The notes under the pieces: generated by a model
Database searches by the model: none
The model's input: the letters and a program-made list of their open reading frames with translations, nothing else
What the model was told of the DNA's origin: nothing
DNA from: Streptococcus sp. F0442
GTDB lineage: Bacteria > Bacillota > Bacilli > Lactobacillales > Streptococcaceae
Reading direction: 5' to 3'
DNA length: 64,000 nt
NCBI RefSeq assembly: GCF_000314795.2
Contig: NZ_KB373314.1
Location: 1,190,526-1,254,525, forward strand
Part shown: positions 15,998 through 26,573 of the stretch, piece after piece
How the letters are laid out: each line of letters opens with the position of its first letter
How positions within the stretch are numbered: position 1 is the stretch's first letter
Program-made: the position numbers and the translations under genes

Positions 15998-16996
15998 TTA
16001 TAATTTAACAATTCGATTGAAATAAGGAATTTTTATTAGTATTCCAACCACAGCGAAACTGACACTTAATGTGAAGATGAGAAAAAGCAAATATGCTCCT
16101 GCAAAACTAAATCCTACTAATTTCTCCCATACTTTCATAACAAAGGTATGTATAATAAAAACACCCATAATTTGATTAGAAATATAAATTATCCATCTGT
16201 TCTTATCTGTATTTAAATCAAATGTGAGTACCGTCAAAAAAAATCCTAAACTTACAATTTTCACAAAAATACTATCATAAAAATATTCAGCATAAAGATT
16301 ATGGTGAATACCCTTCGCTAGCACATATAAGATAAACGGTGAAATAAATAGTAAAACTAAAGTTACTACTTTCATCCAATTCTTAAAGCAACTTCTTAGA
16401 TTTGCTAAATTAAATTGCGCTATAAATCCACCTAAAATATAGTAGAAAAACCAGGTCCATAATCTAAATGTCTGTATAACATAAACTTGCACCGGCTTTT
16501 GAAGTAAATAATTTGTCAGTTCAAGTACAAAACCGATAATTACTAAGAGAGATAGAACCAACAAATACCGATTTTTTGATTTTAGAAATCTTTTCAAAAT
16601 TGGTAGACACAAGTAAATAAGGATTAAAGCACCAAAAAACCAAAACTGGAAAAAATAACCTCTTTGTAACAAAGAACCCAAAACTTTTTTTATTGGATTT
16701 TGTGAGAAATCCCTCTTATAAATCCAAATGATTAAAGTCCATATCGATACGGTTACAAGAATCCATTTTATTTTTTGTAGGATGTATGAATAGCTTATTT
16801 CATTTTTTCCCAATAATAAATAACCATTTACCATAAAAAATACCGGAATTGAATAGGTACCTAAGTAATATAAATATGTTAAACAATTCCAAGATCCAGT
16901 TTCTTTAAATCCTGGCATTGTAGTATGGAGTAATACAACTCCTATGCAAGCCATAATTTTAAGGACGTCTAGGTTTATATTCCGTATTTTCTTCAT
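15998..16996 (-). CDS. Membrane acyltransferase (acyltransferase 3 family)
   Basis: 332 residues with about 10 hydrophobic segments. The N-terminal motif NLDVLKIMACIGVVLLHTTMPG carries the family histidine, followed by SIPVFFMVNGYLLL. Such proteins O-acetylate surface polysaccharides at the membrane, so it probably acetylates the RPS repeat unit; donor and site are unknown. The start overlaps the wzx stop by 4 bases, indicating translational coupling. It is visibly more AT-rich than the wzx gene before it. Confidence 0.88.
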   Translation of the reverse strand: MKKIRNINLDVLKIMACIGVVLLHTTMPGFKETGSWNCLTYLYYLGTYSIPVFFMVNGYLLLGKNEISYSYILQKIKWILVTVSIWTLIIWIYKRDFSQNPIKKVLGSLLQRGYFFQFWFFGALILIYLCLPILKRFLKSKNRYLLVLSLLVIIGFVLELTNYLLQKPVQVYVIQTFRLWTWFFYYILGGFIAQFNLANLRSCFKNWMKVVTLVLLFISPFILYVLAKGIHHNLYAEYFYDSIFVKIVSLGFFLTVLTFDLNTDKNRWIIYISNQIMGVFIIHTFVMKVWEKLVGFSFAGAYLLFLIFTLSVSFAVVGILIKIPYFNRIVKL

Positions 16997-18414
16997 TTCG
17001 ATTGTTTTCCTATTATTTGTTTAAACTCTTTCACATTCACCACCTTAAAGAGCAAAATTAAGGTTCCATAAATGATCCCACCAAGCACCGCATACAGAAC
17101 GACATTCAAAGTAGGCGAAATATGGACAATAGACTTGACTAGTAGCAAGAGACCATACATGAGGCCTGAAGCGAGCACAATCTTCATCATTGAGCCCATA
17201 ATCGGCACTTCTTTAAGATAGGTTCGTGTGAAGTAGAGTTGAATCCCCCATACCAAAGCTTCTGTCAACACTGACACAATGGCAGCTCCAATAAAGCCCA
17301 GTTTTGGTAGGAAGATTAGGTTCAATCCGACACTGATAATGGCAGGAACAGTTGTCGAAATCATAAATTCTTTATTTTTATTATGAGGGATTAGAATTTG
17401 AATCCCCATGATATTGGTCCATCCGATAAAGAACATTCTAAAAATCATGATGGCAATGGCATAACGTGCATCCTGGAAATCCTTCCCTAGGAAGAACTGA
17501 ACAAAGTCATCATTGACAATCAGCATGCCGGCAATAATCGGGAAAATGACCAAATTATAAATCAAAAAGGACATTTGGTGCATCTTGTTAACCGCCTTGT
17601 GGTCACCCGAGGATAAGAGGCTCGATACCCGAGGCAACATGACACTCCCCAGTGAAGTCACCAAGGTTAACAAAATATTGACCAGTTTTAAGGCCTGGTC
17701 ATAGATCCCCACATCCATCTTAGATGCGAGAGCCCCCAGCATGGTTCGGTCCAAAGTGACATAGAGGGAAATGGCAATTTGCGGTAAAAAGAGCAAAATG
17801 ACCGGTTTTAAATGCACCCGTGCATAAGCCGTATCAAAATGGGCTTTCCCAATAAATTCACGAGCAGGTAACCACATACTGAGCTGACCTAATAATTCAA
17901 AGATCGTTAATAAGAATACATAGAGATAAAGATCATTGGCAGATTTGACAAACAAGAAGATAGAGATGACTCCAACCAGTTTGACCGTGATATTCCGAAT
18001 CGTAATCTTGCGGAAGTCCTCTAACCCCTGAAAGAGCCAAGAAATATCAAGCCCTTTTGATACTAAGCTAAGGCCCAAGATATAGGCAACAGGATTTTGC
18101 ATGGAAGGAAGCGCCAAGCAAAGCAAGAGATAGAGTAAAATGGAGACAAAGGTCGCGCCTAACTGGAGAGTATAAATCCCCCAGAAATTCTTTTGGAGGT
18201 CCTTGCGGTGTCCTGAGATCTCCTTGGTTCCATAATTGGCTACTCCTAGGGTCGCTAAAAGGATAAAGTAGGTGACAATGGAGTTGAAATAGCCGTAAGT
18301 CCCTAAGTCATTTGAACTAAAGACCCTCGTCACATATGGGGTAGTGATAATCGGCAAGACAATCACTAGCAACTGGTAGGAGAGATTATAGGCGTAATTT
18401 TTTAACACTTTCAT
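16993..18414 (-). CDS. wzx: Polysaccharide repeat-unit flippase
   Basis: 473 residues with about 12-14 membrane segments. Motifs typical of the MOP/PST exporter family include the N-terminal YNLSYQLLVIVLPIITTPYV and LGTYGYFNSIVTYF. Wzx flips undecaprenyl-diphosphate-linked repeat units to the outer face for polymerisation. It overlaps the acyltransferase start and lies 50 bases after the putative wzy gene. Confidence 0.92.
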   Translation of the reverse strand: MKVLKNYAYNLSYQLLVIVLPIITTPYVTRVFSSNDLGTYGYFNSIVTYFILLATLGVANYGTKEISGHRKDLQKNFWGIYTLQLGATFVSILLYLLLCLALPSMQNPVAYILGLSLVSKGLDISWLFQGLEDFRKITIRNITVKLVGVISIFLFVKSANDLYLYVFLLTIFELLGQLSMWLPAREFIGKAHFDTAYARVHLKPVILLFLPQIAISLYVTLDRTMLGALASKMDVGIYDQALKLVNILLTLVTSLGSVMLPRVSSLLSSGDHKAVNKMHQMSFLIYNLVIFPIIAGMLIVNDDFVQFFLGKDFQDARYAIAIMIFRMFFIGWTNIMGIQILIPHNKNKEFMISTTVPAIISVGLNLIFLPKLGFIGAAIVSVLTEALVWGIQLYFTRTYLKEVPIMGSMMKIVLASGLMYGLLLLVKSIVHISPTLNVVLYAVLGGIIYGTLILLFKVVNVKEFKQIIGKQSK

Positions 18415-18463
18415 AAGGATGTAACTCGTCTTAATCTTTCTTTTTAACTGGAGTTAACTAAGT

Positions 18464-19630
18464 TTATTCAATTTTATTATCTGGATTCATAATAAACAAT
18501 CGACTAATAAACAAAATTAATGGAGAGTAGCGAAGAACCAACATCTGAGGATCAAACATTCCATGGATAATCATAATCCCTAAACAGGCAAGTACGATAT
18601 CTTTTCGAATGGATACAAAATATTTCATAACTTTAGTAAGAGCAAACAACATAAAGGCACTGACGATTAAACCATCAATAACTAACAGCTGAACAAACGA
18701 GCTATCAATGAAATTATAATTACTAGTAAAGTTCCCAAATATATCTAACGTAGAAAAAGAAATTCGTTGCCCAAACAAATGGACTCCAAAATTTTGAAAA
18801 CCTTCTACACTAAGCCTTAGTCGATTATGGGTGTATTGATCCACTAAGTGAAAAAGATTGCCAGATGAATAAAAACAAAAATATAAGATAACAACTAAGG
18901 CAAGAATAAAACCATAATTCGTTAATCGTGAAATCCAAAAATTCTCAATAATAAAACCTTTTTTAAATATTTTGATACTAAATAATGCATATGCAAGTAT
19001 CAAAATGCTTAAGTAAAATGGACTGGATGTTGAAGTTTGTTGGTACATGTAAATCGTAGCCGAAAATAAGGCCAGTAATTCTATGTAAGAAATTTTATTA
19101 CCACGAAACATCAGATAACTACACAAAGCAAAAAATAACCTTTGTGAAGCAAATGATACATAATTAAAACCCAAACTAAAACGATAACCGTTGTCTGCAT
19201 TCATAAACATATTGGCAATAATACCTTGTTGACTGGCAAAAATCGTCAAACAAAGTACTGAAAATGTCGCTAGAGAAAAAGTAGCCAATAATTTTCTAAA
19301 ATCAATATCTCTAGCAGAAAAAACAAGAAGCAATACATTTATATCTAATATTCCATCACGATTTTTTGAAACTAAAGACATCACAATAAAAAATACTATT
19401 ACTATTAATAATTGTTTCCAATGAAATCTAAAATAATGTATAGTTTTCGAAAAGTTCATAAACTCTTTTATCAACAGCATTAAAGTAGTACAATAAAGGA
19501 CTGTGCGGTAAAATGATAGAAAGCCGTCTAATCGAACAAAATAAGTGGTTGTGACTAATGAAGCGACAACAACCCACACAAATAGGGTAAACAAATAGAT
19601 TTTTTCTGAAATAAAACGATTGTTATTCAC
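18464..19630 (-). CDS. wzy: Putative polysaccharide polymerase Wzy
   Basis: 388 residues and about 10-11 membrane helices, with a large hydrophilic loop near residues 245-290 (HLVDQYTHNRLRLSVEGFQNFG). It is very AT-rich. Wzy proteins are not conserved in sequence; the call rests on topology, size and position between a glycosyltransferase and wzx. It would join repeat units at the outer membrane face. Confidence 0.8.
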   Translation of the reverse strand: MNNNRFISEKIYLFTLFVWVVVASLVTTTYFVRLDGFLSFYRTVLYCTTLMLLIKEFMNFSKTIHYFRFHWKQLLIVIVFFIVMSLVSKNRDGILDINVLLLVFSARDIDFRKLLATFSLATFSVLCLTIFASQQGIIANMFMNADNGYRFSLGFNYVSFASQRLFFALCSYLMFRGNKISYIELLALFSATIYMYQQTSTSSPFYLSILILAYALFSIKIFKKGFIIENFWISRLTNYGFILALVVILYFCFYSSGNLFHLVDQYTHNRLRLSVEGFQNFGVHLFGQRISFSTLDIFGNFTSNYNFIDSSFVQLLVIDGLIVSAFMLFALTKVMKYFVSIRKDIVLACLGIMIIHGMFDPQMLVLRYSPLILFISRLFIMNPDNKIE

Positions 19631-19754
19631 AAGTACTTTCCATACCTTTCGATTCTTGTATTAGAGGAAATCAAAATAATTTAAACGTAAGATAAATAGT
19701 AATAAGATCAGTCATATATGTTGACTTTATAAGAATTTAGAAATAATACACTAA

Positions 19755-20783
19755 TCAATCTTTCCTAAATCTCTCATATCCTTTAATTTTATCCATTATT
19801 CGATTATATATTAGGCATAACTTATATTGTTTGAATTTCAACAACTTTCTAAATACAACATAACGATGTCCAATGGAATAATCTAGTCTACTACTATTAA
19901 AAGCCTTTGAAAATTTATTATCTTCTATTGTAGTTTTCATCAATTTTGACGCTTTATTTAAAGAGTAGGTTCCATTTAACCAAAGTGGTCCAAAGTAACG
20001 ATCAATAAAAATAGTCATCGCATTTATGATGAACTTATCCTCTAGTAATTGTTTATCAGAATTATCAGGATAGATAGATAATATTTTTCTTACCTGATTC
20101 ACAAATTCTACTTGACCAGCTAGATTTTTTTCGTTATAGAACATTAAACTATGCGTACCTGTTACAGTATAAAATTTTTCTGAACTAAGTAGTACATTAT
20201 CTGCATAAGTAATAAAGTTAAAATTAAATAGCACATCTTCACTTACAGATAACTCTGTATTGAATCTTATCCTATTTTTATTAACTACCTCTGTTCTAAA
20301 GAACTTTCCTGCTACTCCAGGTTCAATGCCATATTCACCAATTCGTAACGAATTTTTAAAAACATTGATTTTCTTTTCAAAAGAAATTCTTGGTATATAT
20401 AGATTTCTATCCAAATATTTAACATCTGTAAATAAGATATCAAAATTTTCCTCGATACTTAAAAAAATATCTAAAAAATTCTCTTCAAAAAAATCATCAC
20501 TATCAACAAAGCTGATAAATGTCCCAGATACCACATCTAATGCAGTGTTTCTAGCTTGACTTACACCACCATGGTTATTTCGTATAATAGTCAAATTATC
20601 AAAAACAGATTTATATTCTTCCAATATAGCAACAGTACTATCAGTTGAACCATCATCCACACAGATTATTTCCACAGAACTACTGTGTTGACCAATTGAA
20701 GCAATTAAACTATCCATCGTTTTTGACAAGTATTCTGAAGAGTTAAAAGTTGGCATAATAAAGCTCAACAGTAATTTAGACAT
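19755..20783 (-). CDS. Glycosyltransferase, GT2 family
   Basis: 342 residues. The N-terminal GT-A fold has LSFIMPTFNSSEYLSKTMDSL, CVDDGSTDSTVAILEEY and ISFVDSDDFF (DXD-type metal site near residue 95). It transfers one sugar of the repeat unit on the cytoplasmic face; donor and acceptor cannot be read from sequence. Strongly AT-rich, within the serotype-specific part of the locus. A 124-base gap separates it from wzy. Confidence 0.9.
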   Translation of the reverse strand: MSKLLLSFIMPTFNSSEYLSKTMDSLIASIGQHSSSVEIICVDDGSTDSTVAILEEYKSVFDNLTIIRNNHGGVSQARNTALDVVSGTFISFVDSDDFFEENFLDIFLSIEENFDILFTDVKYLDRNLYIPRISFEKKINVFKNSLRIGEYGIEPGVAGKFFRTEVVNKNRIRFNTELSVSEDVLFNFNFITYADNVLLSSEKFYTVTGTHSLMFYNEKNLAGQVEFVNQVRKILSIYPDNSDKQLLEDKFIINAMTIFIDRYFGPLWLNGTYSLNKASKLMKTTIEDNKFSKAFNSSRLDYSIGHRYVVFRKLLKFKQYKLCLIYNRIMDKIKGYERFRKD

Positions 20784-20796
20784 TTTTTACTCCTTA

Positions 20797-21774
20797 TTAA
20801 TAATTAGGATCTACTCGTTTCCCCATACGTTGAAAAATCCCATCCCAAAAACCTTTCCAAATAATCGGGAAGTTCTGTTTTAAATGTCGATGGCGAATAG
20901 CAAGCACAAGATGATGAGCAATTAGTATCAGTGGACTTAATTGACGAACTTTCCAATTTTTTCCATAACGCTTGTCAAAAATAATATTATTTCGAATCTT
21001 ATAATAGTTTCGCCAATTATAAGGTTCTTCCTGTTTAATAACACTTGGATCTACCTTTACTGCAAGTTGACGATGTAATTGTGCTTTAGTAGCAAACACA
21101 ATTTCTGAATACTGCTGAAGGCGTTGTGCAAAATCTGAATCATCATACTCAATGAAAAAACCACTGTCAGGAATACCAACTTTTCGAAGCAACGACATTT
21201 TAACAACAGGACCTTCAAATGGCATATCAACGACTTTTATCGCATCTTCATTGAACGGTCCATATGTTACCGTCTTTCTCAACTCTGTCCAAAATTTATG
21301 GTGATCGTCAAAATCAAAATTAGTAATAGCTCGATCGTCAAAATTCTCATCTGTTCGATTAGGAATACCCACTTGAACATTTTGTAAAGCCATTTGTTCC
21401 ATAATTTTACCCAAGCAATCAGGTTCTGGGTAGACGTCATCATCCATGATCCAAACATAATCGTAGTCAAGTTTAGAGATCAACTTAATGCCATTAGCAA
21501 ATCCCCCAGCACCTCCAAGATTTTCATGATTATGATAATAATAAAAGCGTCTTCCGTCCTTTTCAGTTTCATACAGATGATTTTCTACTATTTCATCGCT
21601 TTTTGCGTCAATGTATCCTAAATCAATAAGTGTCTCTTCCGTATCATCTGTAGCATTGTTATTAAAAATTAATACACCAGAAACTTTTTGTTGTTGATTT
21701 AAAATACCCTCTAATGCCTTTTGAAGATATTTTGAGCGATTGTAGGTTACTACCAATGCACAAACTGATTTCAT
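20797..21774 (-). CDS. Glycosyltransferase, GT2 family, galactofuranosyltransferase-like
   Basis: 325 residues. CALVVTYNRSKYLQKALEGIL, NNNATDDTEE, GGAGGFANGI and YVWIMDDDVYPEPD are characteristic of the GT2 branch that includes GlfT-type galactofuranosyltransferases and rhamnosyltransferases. With glf in the operon it is the best candidate to use UDP-Galf (inference). Confidence 0.88.
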   Translation of the reverse strand: MKSVCALVVTYNRSKYLQKALEGILNQQQKVSGVLIFNNNATDDTEETLIDLGYIDAKSDEIVENHLYETEKDGRRFYYYHNHENLGGAGGFANGIKLISKLDYDYVWIMDDDVYPEPDCLGKIMEQMALQNVQVGIPNRTDENFDDRAITNFDFDDHHKFWTELRKTVTYGPFNEDAIKVVDMPFEGPVVKMSLLRKVGIPDSGFFIEYDDSDFAQRLQQYSEIVFATKAQLHRQLAVKVDPSVIKQEEPYNWRNYYKIRNNIIFDKRYGKNWKVRQLSPLILIAHHLVLAIRHRHLKQNFPIIWKGFWDGIFQRMGKRVDPNY

Positions 21775-21789
21775 TCTTTCTCACTTTCT

Positions 21790-22794
21790 TTACAATAATT
21801 CAAAACTACTTTTTTCAGGTAACAACTTTTCCAGTGTAGTAATAAATTCCTTCATCACCTGCTCCTCATCTTGGACGTTAAATCCATCATTGATACACAT
21901 AATTTGGTATTTCCCAGAATTTAATAAGTCCCAAAATTCTGATCCGGCATTATCCAAAGAAAAGAGTCCCCCTAACTTGGGATTTCCGATAGCATATTGA
22001 CCGCTAGCAATCTGCCAATACTTAAAGAGCCAAATATTAGTATCAGAAGGATTTCTGAAGCGACTAGCCGAGGTTTTTTCCAAGATAGCTTTTTCCTTTT
22101 CCCATACCAAATCCATAGTTGACTTTAATAGTGGATAGGGCAGATGACTTTCCCAGAAGCCACAGATAAATTGACTGTTTCTGTATAGTAATGACTTAAC
22201 AATATTTTTCAATCCCTGCTTAGGATTAAAGAATTGCCCATTCTTCAAAATTTCATTTCTACTGAAATAGCTAGTTATTATTTCCATATCATTTATCTGA
22301 AAATTCCCTGTCCCAAATCTCTCAGGAATTATCGGAGATAATGCTGTATTGTATTTAGGTAAACCATTTTCAGAGAAAAAATCTGATGGAGAAACTGGAG
22401 CAGTTAAATACATATCATCATTAAAAAACACAAATTGTTCCGAAAGTCCTGAGATATTGTTAAGGTTACTTTCAATAGGATTTGCAGAAAAGACTGGTAA
22501 ATAATCTGGAAAAATAATTTCTCTATGATCCACAATAACCAACTTCTCATTACTTATATCCAACCAATCTGGTTTCTGATTATCAGTTACAAGATAAACT
22601 TTATTTACCCACGGAGCAAATTTTTCTACACCTCTAAACCAATACTTAAAGGTGCCCCAATCTCTGTACGCTTTTTCTGAATTCATGCTTTTTTTTGACG
22701 TATCTACTGATCCATCATACCGACTTTTCTTTTTTCGCCAAATCGGATCACTTCCATCGACCCAAGTTACCACAAAATCAATTGGAAAATTCAT
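21790..22794 (-). CDS. Stealth-family sugar-phosphate transferase (WefC-like)
   Basis: 334 residues. It begins [21 protein letters not shown] (Stealth CR1). [14 protein letters not shown] (CR2), then [12 protein letters not shown] and a C-terminal SFNVQDEE-like region (written here as [13 protein letters not shown]4) complete the conserved regions. Stealth enzymes transfer hexose- or HexNAc-1-phosphate and so create phosphodiester links. In oral streptococcal RPS loci the corresponding gene (wefC) gives the phosphodiester between repeat units. It lies next to the GT4 gene, as in those loci. Confidence 0.92.
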   Translation of the reverse strand: MNFPIDFVVTWVDGSDPIWRKKKSRYDGSVDTSKKSMNSEKAYRDWGTFKYWFRGVEKFAPWVNKVYLVTDNQKPDWLDISNEKLVIVDHREIIFPDYLPVFSANPIESNLNNISGLSEQFVFFNDDMYLTAPVSPSDFFSENGLPKYNTALSPIIPERFGTGNFQINDMEIITSYFSRNEILKNGQFFNPKQGLKNIVKSLLYRNSQFICGFWESHLPYPLLKSTMDLVWEKEKAILEKTSASRFRNPSDTNIWLFKYWQIASGQYAIGNPKLGGLFSLDNAGSEFWDLLNSGKYQIMCINDGFNVQDEEQVMKEFITTLEKLLPEKSSFELL

Positions 22795-22813
22795 ATTACT
22801 TCCTTAATATTAT

Positions 22814-23965
22814 TTACTTATATTTTTTATACAACTCCGAAAAATTCCGAATATAACTTTGTAATGAAAAGAGTTCTTTTTGGCGTTTGACAGATGCTTC
22901 ACCAAATTGCTCTCTCTTCTCGCTGTTCTCTGCTAATTCTTGGATAGCCTTAGACAATTCTGCAGGCTGATTTGGTGTAGCAAGAAGACCGTTTTCGTCT
23001 TCCTTGACCATCTCACAGACACCGCCATGACGGTAACCCAATACAGGTTTACCACAAGCCATGGCTTCTAGGACGACTGTTGGTAATGGATCTGGATTGG
23101 TACTTGGCAAGACAAAGATATCAAACATATTATAGAGTTCTGTCGTCTTGCTATAATAGTCAATTCGCTTGATTTGGCTAGCTGCTGGAGAGTCTGAGAT
23201 AGCTTTTTCCAACTCATCCACGCGCCACTCTTCCCCCTCAAAAGCACTCCCTGCTAAAAAGGCTACTGCTTTGGGATTAGACTCTAAGATTGGTGTCACA
23301 GCTTCTAGGAAGTCTCCTTGCCCTTTCCAAGCATTCACTCGACCAACCATTCCAATAACCAAGACATCCTGTGCGATCCCAAATTGGTCACGGACAGAGC
23401 TAGCATCGATTTCATGATAGACGGCATTGTCGACCCCATTATAGACAACTTGAACCTGATCGTCTTTCACATGGCGAGACTGCTTGACGTGGTTTGCTAC
23501 AGCATTTGAAACCGTCACAATCGTATCAGCATAACGTCCCATCAAAAAGTTGATGAAATCTGAGATTGCTTTTGGTTTGACGATAATTTCATGTACATGC
23601 CAAATCAAAGGAAGTTTTAACTTCCGCTTGAGGTAAATTCCTTCCAGTACCGCAGTCGTATTGTTGTGAATGAGAGTAATCCCATACTCCTTAGCATATT
23701 GGGCAATTTGTTTGGAGTAACGGTTATAAGAGCTAAAGTACTCAAGGATTCCTTTTGGATTAAAATATTTGCGACGCAAGATTGGATAGTCGATGACTTT
23801 AACCTTAGCACCGACCTCTTCCAATGCACCAACTAAGATGCCATCATTGGGTAAGATAACATGTGCCTCAAAAGCATCTTTATCCAAACCCTTAATAAGC
23901 TCCAACAACACCTTGTCAGCACCATACATTTCGGCACCAGCATGGAGATATAATATTTTCTGCAT
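22814..23965 (-). CDS. Glycosyltransferase, GT4 family
   Basis: 383 residues of GT-B fold. N-terminal LYLHAGAEMYGADKVLLELIKGL, linker VIGMVGRVNAWKGQGDFLEAV, and the donor-site segment FVLPSTNPDPLPTVVLEAMACGKPVLGYRHGG with the EX7E-type glutamates. It is a retaining transferase that probably adds the third sugar of the repeat unit after WchF, in the position of wefA/wefB in described RPS loci. Linkage not predictable. Confidence 0.9.
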   Translation of the reverse strand: MQKILYLHAGAEMYGADKVLLELIKGLDKDAFEAHVILPNDGILVGALEEVGAKVKVIDYPILRRKYFNPKGILEYFSSYNRYSKQIAQYAKEYGITLIHNNTTAVLEGIYLKRKLKLPLIWHVHEIIVKPKAISDFINFLMGRYADTIVTVSNAVANHVKQSRHVKDDQVQVVYNGVDNAVYHEIDASSVRDQFGIAQDVLVIGMVGRVNAWKGQGDFLEAVTPILESNPKAVAFLAGSAFEGEEWRVDELEKAISDSPAASQIKRIDYYSKTTELYNMFDIFVLPSTNPDPLPTVVLEAMACGKPVLGYRHGGVCEMVKEDENGLLATPNQPAELSKAIQELAENSEKREQFGEASVKRQKELFSLQSYIRNFSELYKKYK

Positions 23966-23967
23966 TT

Positions 23968-25140
23968 CTAACCTTTAAATACTTTCTCGTAGTCTGTGAC
24001 AATCTTTTCCCAAGTGAAGGCTTCTGCGATCCGTCGGCTTGATTTCTCATTAAGGTCTGCAATGGCTTGAGCGTCCAATTGTTCAGCTTGATCAATGACA
24101 TGTGCTAGTTGGTCTTTCTTCCAATAAAGCGCCCCATCTTCTCCCACTTCTCGGTTGAAACCAACATCTAACAAGAGGTTAAGTTTGGTAGACTCAAGCG
24201 CCTCAAGAAGTGAGGGATTGGTCCCGCCTACCTCATGACCATGGAAATAAGCAAAAGCATTCTCACGAATGTATTTAAGCAATTCTTGATCATAGACAGT
24301 CCCAACAAACTTCACTCTAGGATCTTGATCAAATCCTGTATCCTTGCGCAACTGTTCATAGAACTTGTTTTGCTCTACATTGGTAATCAGGACAAAATCT
24401 TTTTTGGAGTTTGACTGCATAAAGCCACGAATCATAGCCTCATAGTTATTCTCAGGTACAAAACGTCCCACGACAAGATAGTAGTTTCCTTCGGAGACTT
24501 GCTTGTCCGCAAACCAAGTCCCTACTTTCTCGTCTTCTTTACTCAGGATAGACTTGCTTGTATCCGTTCCATAGGCAATATAGGTCGTCTGTGGTTGATA
24601 CTTAGCATAGTCCTTTTGAATATAAGCCTCAATATTCTTGCTATCGCAGATTAACAGGTCGGCATGTTTAACCATGAGTTGTTCAGAAAACTTCCAGTAC
24701 TTACGGACTGGGAGACTCCATTTCGCACGAAGCCATTCATGACCATCTGGATTGACCATGAGGGTCCCACCGATCGCCTTGATTTTCTTTTTAATTCTTG
24801 AAATAAAGGGACCAATTCGACAAGCTAAAACATAAAAGATAGGAGCTTGATCCTTATTTTCTTTAGCCATTTCAATAGCCTTATTGAGAGCCGCAATATC
24901 ATAAGCAATGGCACGCGCAGGACCGATATTAGGGACGTCAATATTGTAACAGATTGCTCCATTATGCTCGAAAGTATCAGCTGTAATCCCTGATTTTGCT
25001 GAATTCTCCCGCATACAAGCTACATAATACTGGATATCTTTGTCTTGTTGGAATTCTGTCAATTTCTCAACAAAGGTTTCAAAACCACCATATTTTGCTG
25101 GAATTCCTTTGGAACCAACAATATAAATTGATTGTGTCAT
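23968..25140 (-). CDS. wchF: Beta-1,4-rhamnosyltransferase WchF
   Basis: 390 residues from the ATG at 25140, which has an AGGAG ribosome binding site 8 bases upstream; a longer frame to 25206 runs into wchA and is rejected. The start MTQSIYIVGSKGIPAKYGGF and the FETFVEKLTEFQ and HGHEVGGTNPSLLEAL motifs match the WchF/Cps2T family (DUF1972 plus GT4). It transfers rhamnose from dTDP-rhamnose to lipid-linked glucose, so dTDP-rhamnose synthesis genes must lie elsewhere in the genome. Confidence 0.93.
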   Translation of the reverse strand: MTQSIYIVGSKGIPAKYGGFETFVEKLTEFQQDKDIQYYVACMRENSAKSGITADTFEHNGAICYNIDVPNIGPARAIAYDIAALNKAIEMAKENKDQAPIFYVLACRIGPFISRIKKKIKAIGGTLMVNPDGHEWLRAKWSLPVRKYWKFSEQLMVKHADLLICDSKNIEAYIQKDYAKYQPQTTYIAYGTDTSKSILSKEDEKVGTWFADKQVSEGNYYLVVGRFVPENNYEAMIRGFMQSNSKKDFVLITNVEQNKFYEQLRKDTGFDQDPRVKFVGTVYDQELLKYIRENAFAYFHGHEVGGTNPSLLEALESTKLNLLLDVGFNREVGEDGALYWKKDQLAHVIDQAEQLDAQAIADLNEKSSRRIAEAFTWEKIVTDYEKVFKG

Positions 25141-25177
25141 TTTTCTCCTAACATGGAAAGGACGAAGTAGGGCATTC

Positions 25178-26554
25178 CTACTTCGCTCCTTCTTTTCTAA
25201 GTACAACCTTCACGGTCTTGAGCAAGATCTGAATGTCTCTCCAGATCGTCCAGTCATCCATGTACGCAACGTCCAGTTTGACTACTTCATCAAAATCCTT
25301 GATTTCACTGCGTCCGCTCACTTGCCAAAGTCCGGTAATACCTGGCTTGAAGCTGAGTCGGCGTTTTTGAGCTGGCGTATAGTCTTGGTATTCGTCAACC
25401 GTTGGGGGACGAGTCCCGACCAGACTCATATCACCGATCAGAACATTGTAAAATTGTGGCAATTCATCGAGACTGGTCTTCCGGATAAAGCGACCGATTG
25501 GTGTCACCCGCGGATCATTTTCCATCTTGAACATCCCACCGGTCATGGTGTTTTGTTCCATGAGATCTTTTTTAATCTCTTCGGCATCCACGCGCATAGA
25601 GCGGAATTTATAGAAGTTGAAATACCGTCCGTTCTTACCGACACGTTTTTGTACAAAGAAGGCTGATCCGCCATCCTTACGGATCAGAGGGACTAAGACA
25701 ATACTTACTAGACCACAAATCAAGAGACCAAAGAGGGCTCCTGCAATGTCCAAGAGGCGTTTGGCAAACACGTGACTCGGCTTGTAGAAATTGGTCGAGA
25801 AGGTGACAACGCTCAAGCCTCCAACCTCTCGAACCCGTTTATTCCCCAATGACGTAAAGTTAAAGGCATTGAGATTGACCGATACATCGATCCCCATGCT
25901 CTCAAATTCCGAGACCAAGTCACTGATATTATAGTCCTCACTCGGCAGATTGATAAACACTTCGTCCACCACTTCCTTGGTGACAAAGTTCATCATTTGC
26001 TCCGGCTGCACGACCCGTACGCCTGAATGGGTAAAATCCGTATCGTCCATGACGGTGACACCGATCAGTTGCCCATGATAGAGATTGGGCGAGTTTAGAA
26101 TATCAAAGACTTTCTCCATTCGACTCGTAGCTGTAATCAGGAAAATTTTTCTCGAACTTTTCCGACGTGGCAAAATAGACTTCCGGTATCTCTTTATCAA
26201 GAGATCCATAATATAGACAGCAAAGGTATTAAAGAGAAAGAAGTAGATCATTCCCCGGCGAGAGATCGAAAAGACTCCATCGAGCATAAAAGAGGTAAAG
26301 GTGATCCCAACAGCGAAAAACACATTGTATTTCAAAACCTGAAAGAGCTCATCCAGGTAGCCCCTGCTGTAAAAACGATAGGCAATATTGCTAATGTAAA
26401 AGGCTACAAAATGTAAGAGATAAAGAATAGCGATCGTCTGTGACGTGTATTCTGCATCTTTAAAAAGACTCACAATGTAAGCCGAAAACAGGACAGCTAA
26501 ACTTTGAAAGAGAACAATATTCAATTTTTCCAGTTCGATTCTTTCTTCTCCCAT
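25178..26554 (-). CDS. wchA: Undecaprenyl-phosphate glucose-1-phosphate transferase (initiating sugar transferase)
   Basis: 458 residues. Four N-terminal membrane helices, a Rossmann-like central region, a fifth hydrophobic segment (LLDIAGALFGLLICGLVSIVLVPLI near 270) and the C-terminal catalytic domain with FFVQKRVGKNGRYFNFYKFRSM, DELPQFYNVLIGDMSLVGTRP and GITGLWQVSGR. It starts repeat-unit synthesis by moving glucose-1-phosphate to undecaprenyl phosphate. Good GAGGG ribosome binding site. Well conserved compared with the AT-rich genes that follow. Confidence 0.95.
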   Translation of the reverse strand: MGEERIELEKLNIVLFQSLAVLFSAYIVSLFKDAEYTSQTIAILYLLHFVAFYISNIAYRFYSRGYLDELFQVLKYNVFFAVGITFTSFMLDGVFSISRRGMIYFFLFNTFAVYIMDLLIKRYRKSILPRRKSSRKIFLITATSRMEKVFDILNSPNLYHGQLIGVTVMDDTDFTHSGVRVVQPEQMMNFVTKEVVDEVFINLPSEDYNISDLVSEFESMGIDVSVNLNAFNFTSLGNKRVREVGGLSVVTFSTNFYKPSHVFAKRLLDIAGALFGLLICGLVSIVLVPLIRKDGGSAFFVQKRVGKNGRYFNFYKFRSMRVDAEEIKKDLMEQNTMTGGMFKMENDPRVTPIGRFIRKTSLDELPQFYNVLIGDMSLVGTRPPTVDEYQDYTPAQKRRLSFKPGITGLWQVSGRSEIKDFDEVVKLDVAYMDDWTIWRDIQILLKTVKVVLRKEGAK

Positions 26555-26573
26555 TTTCCCTCAATCCTATTCT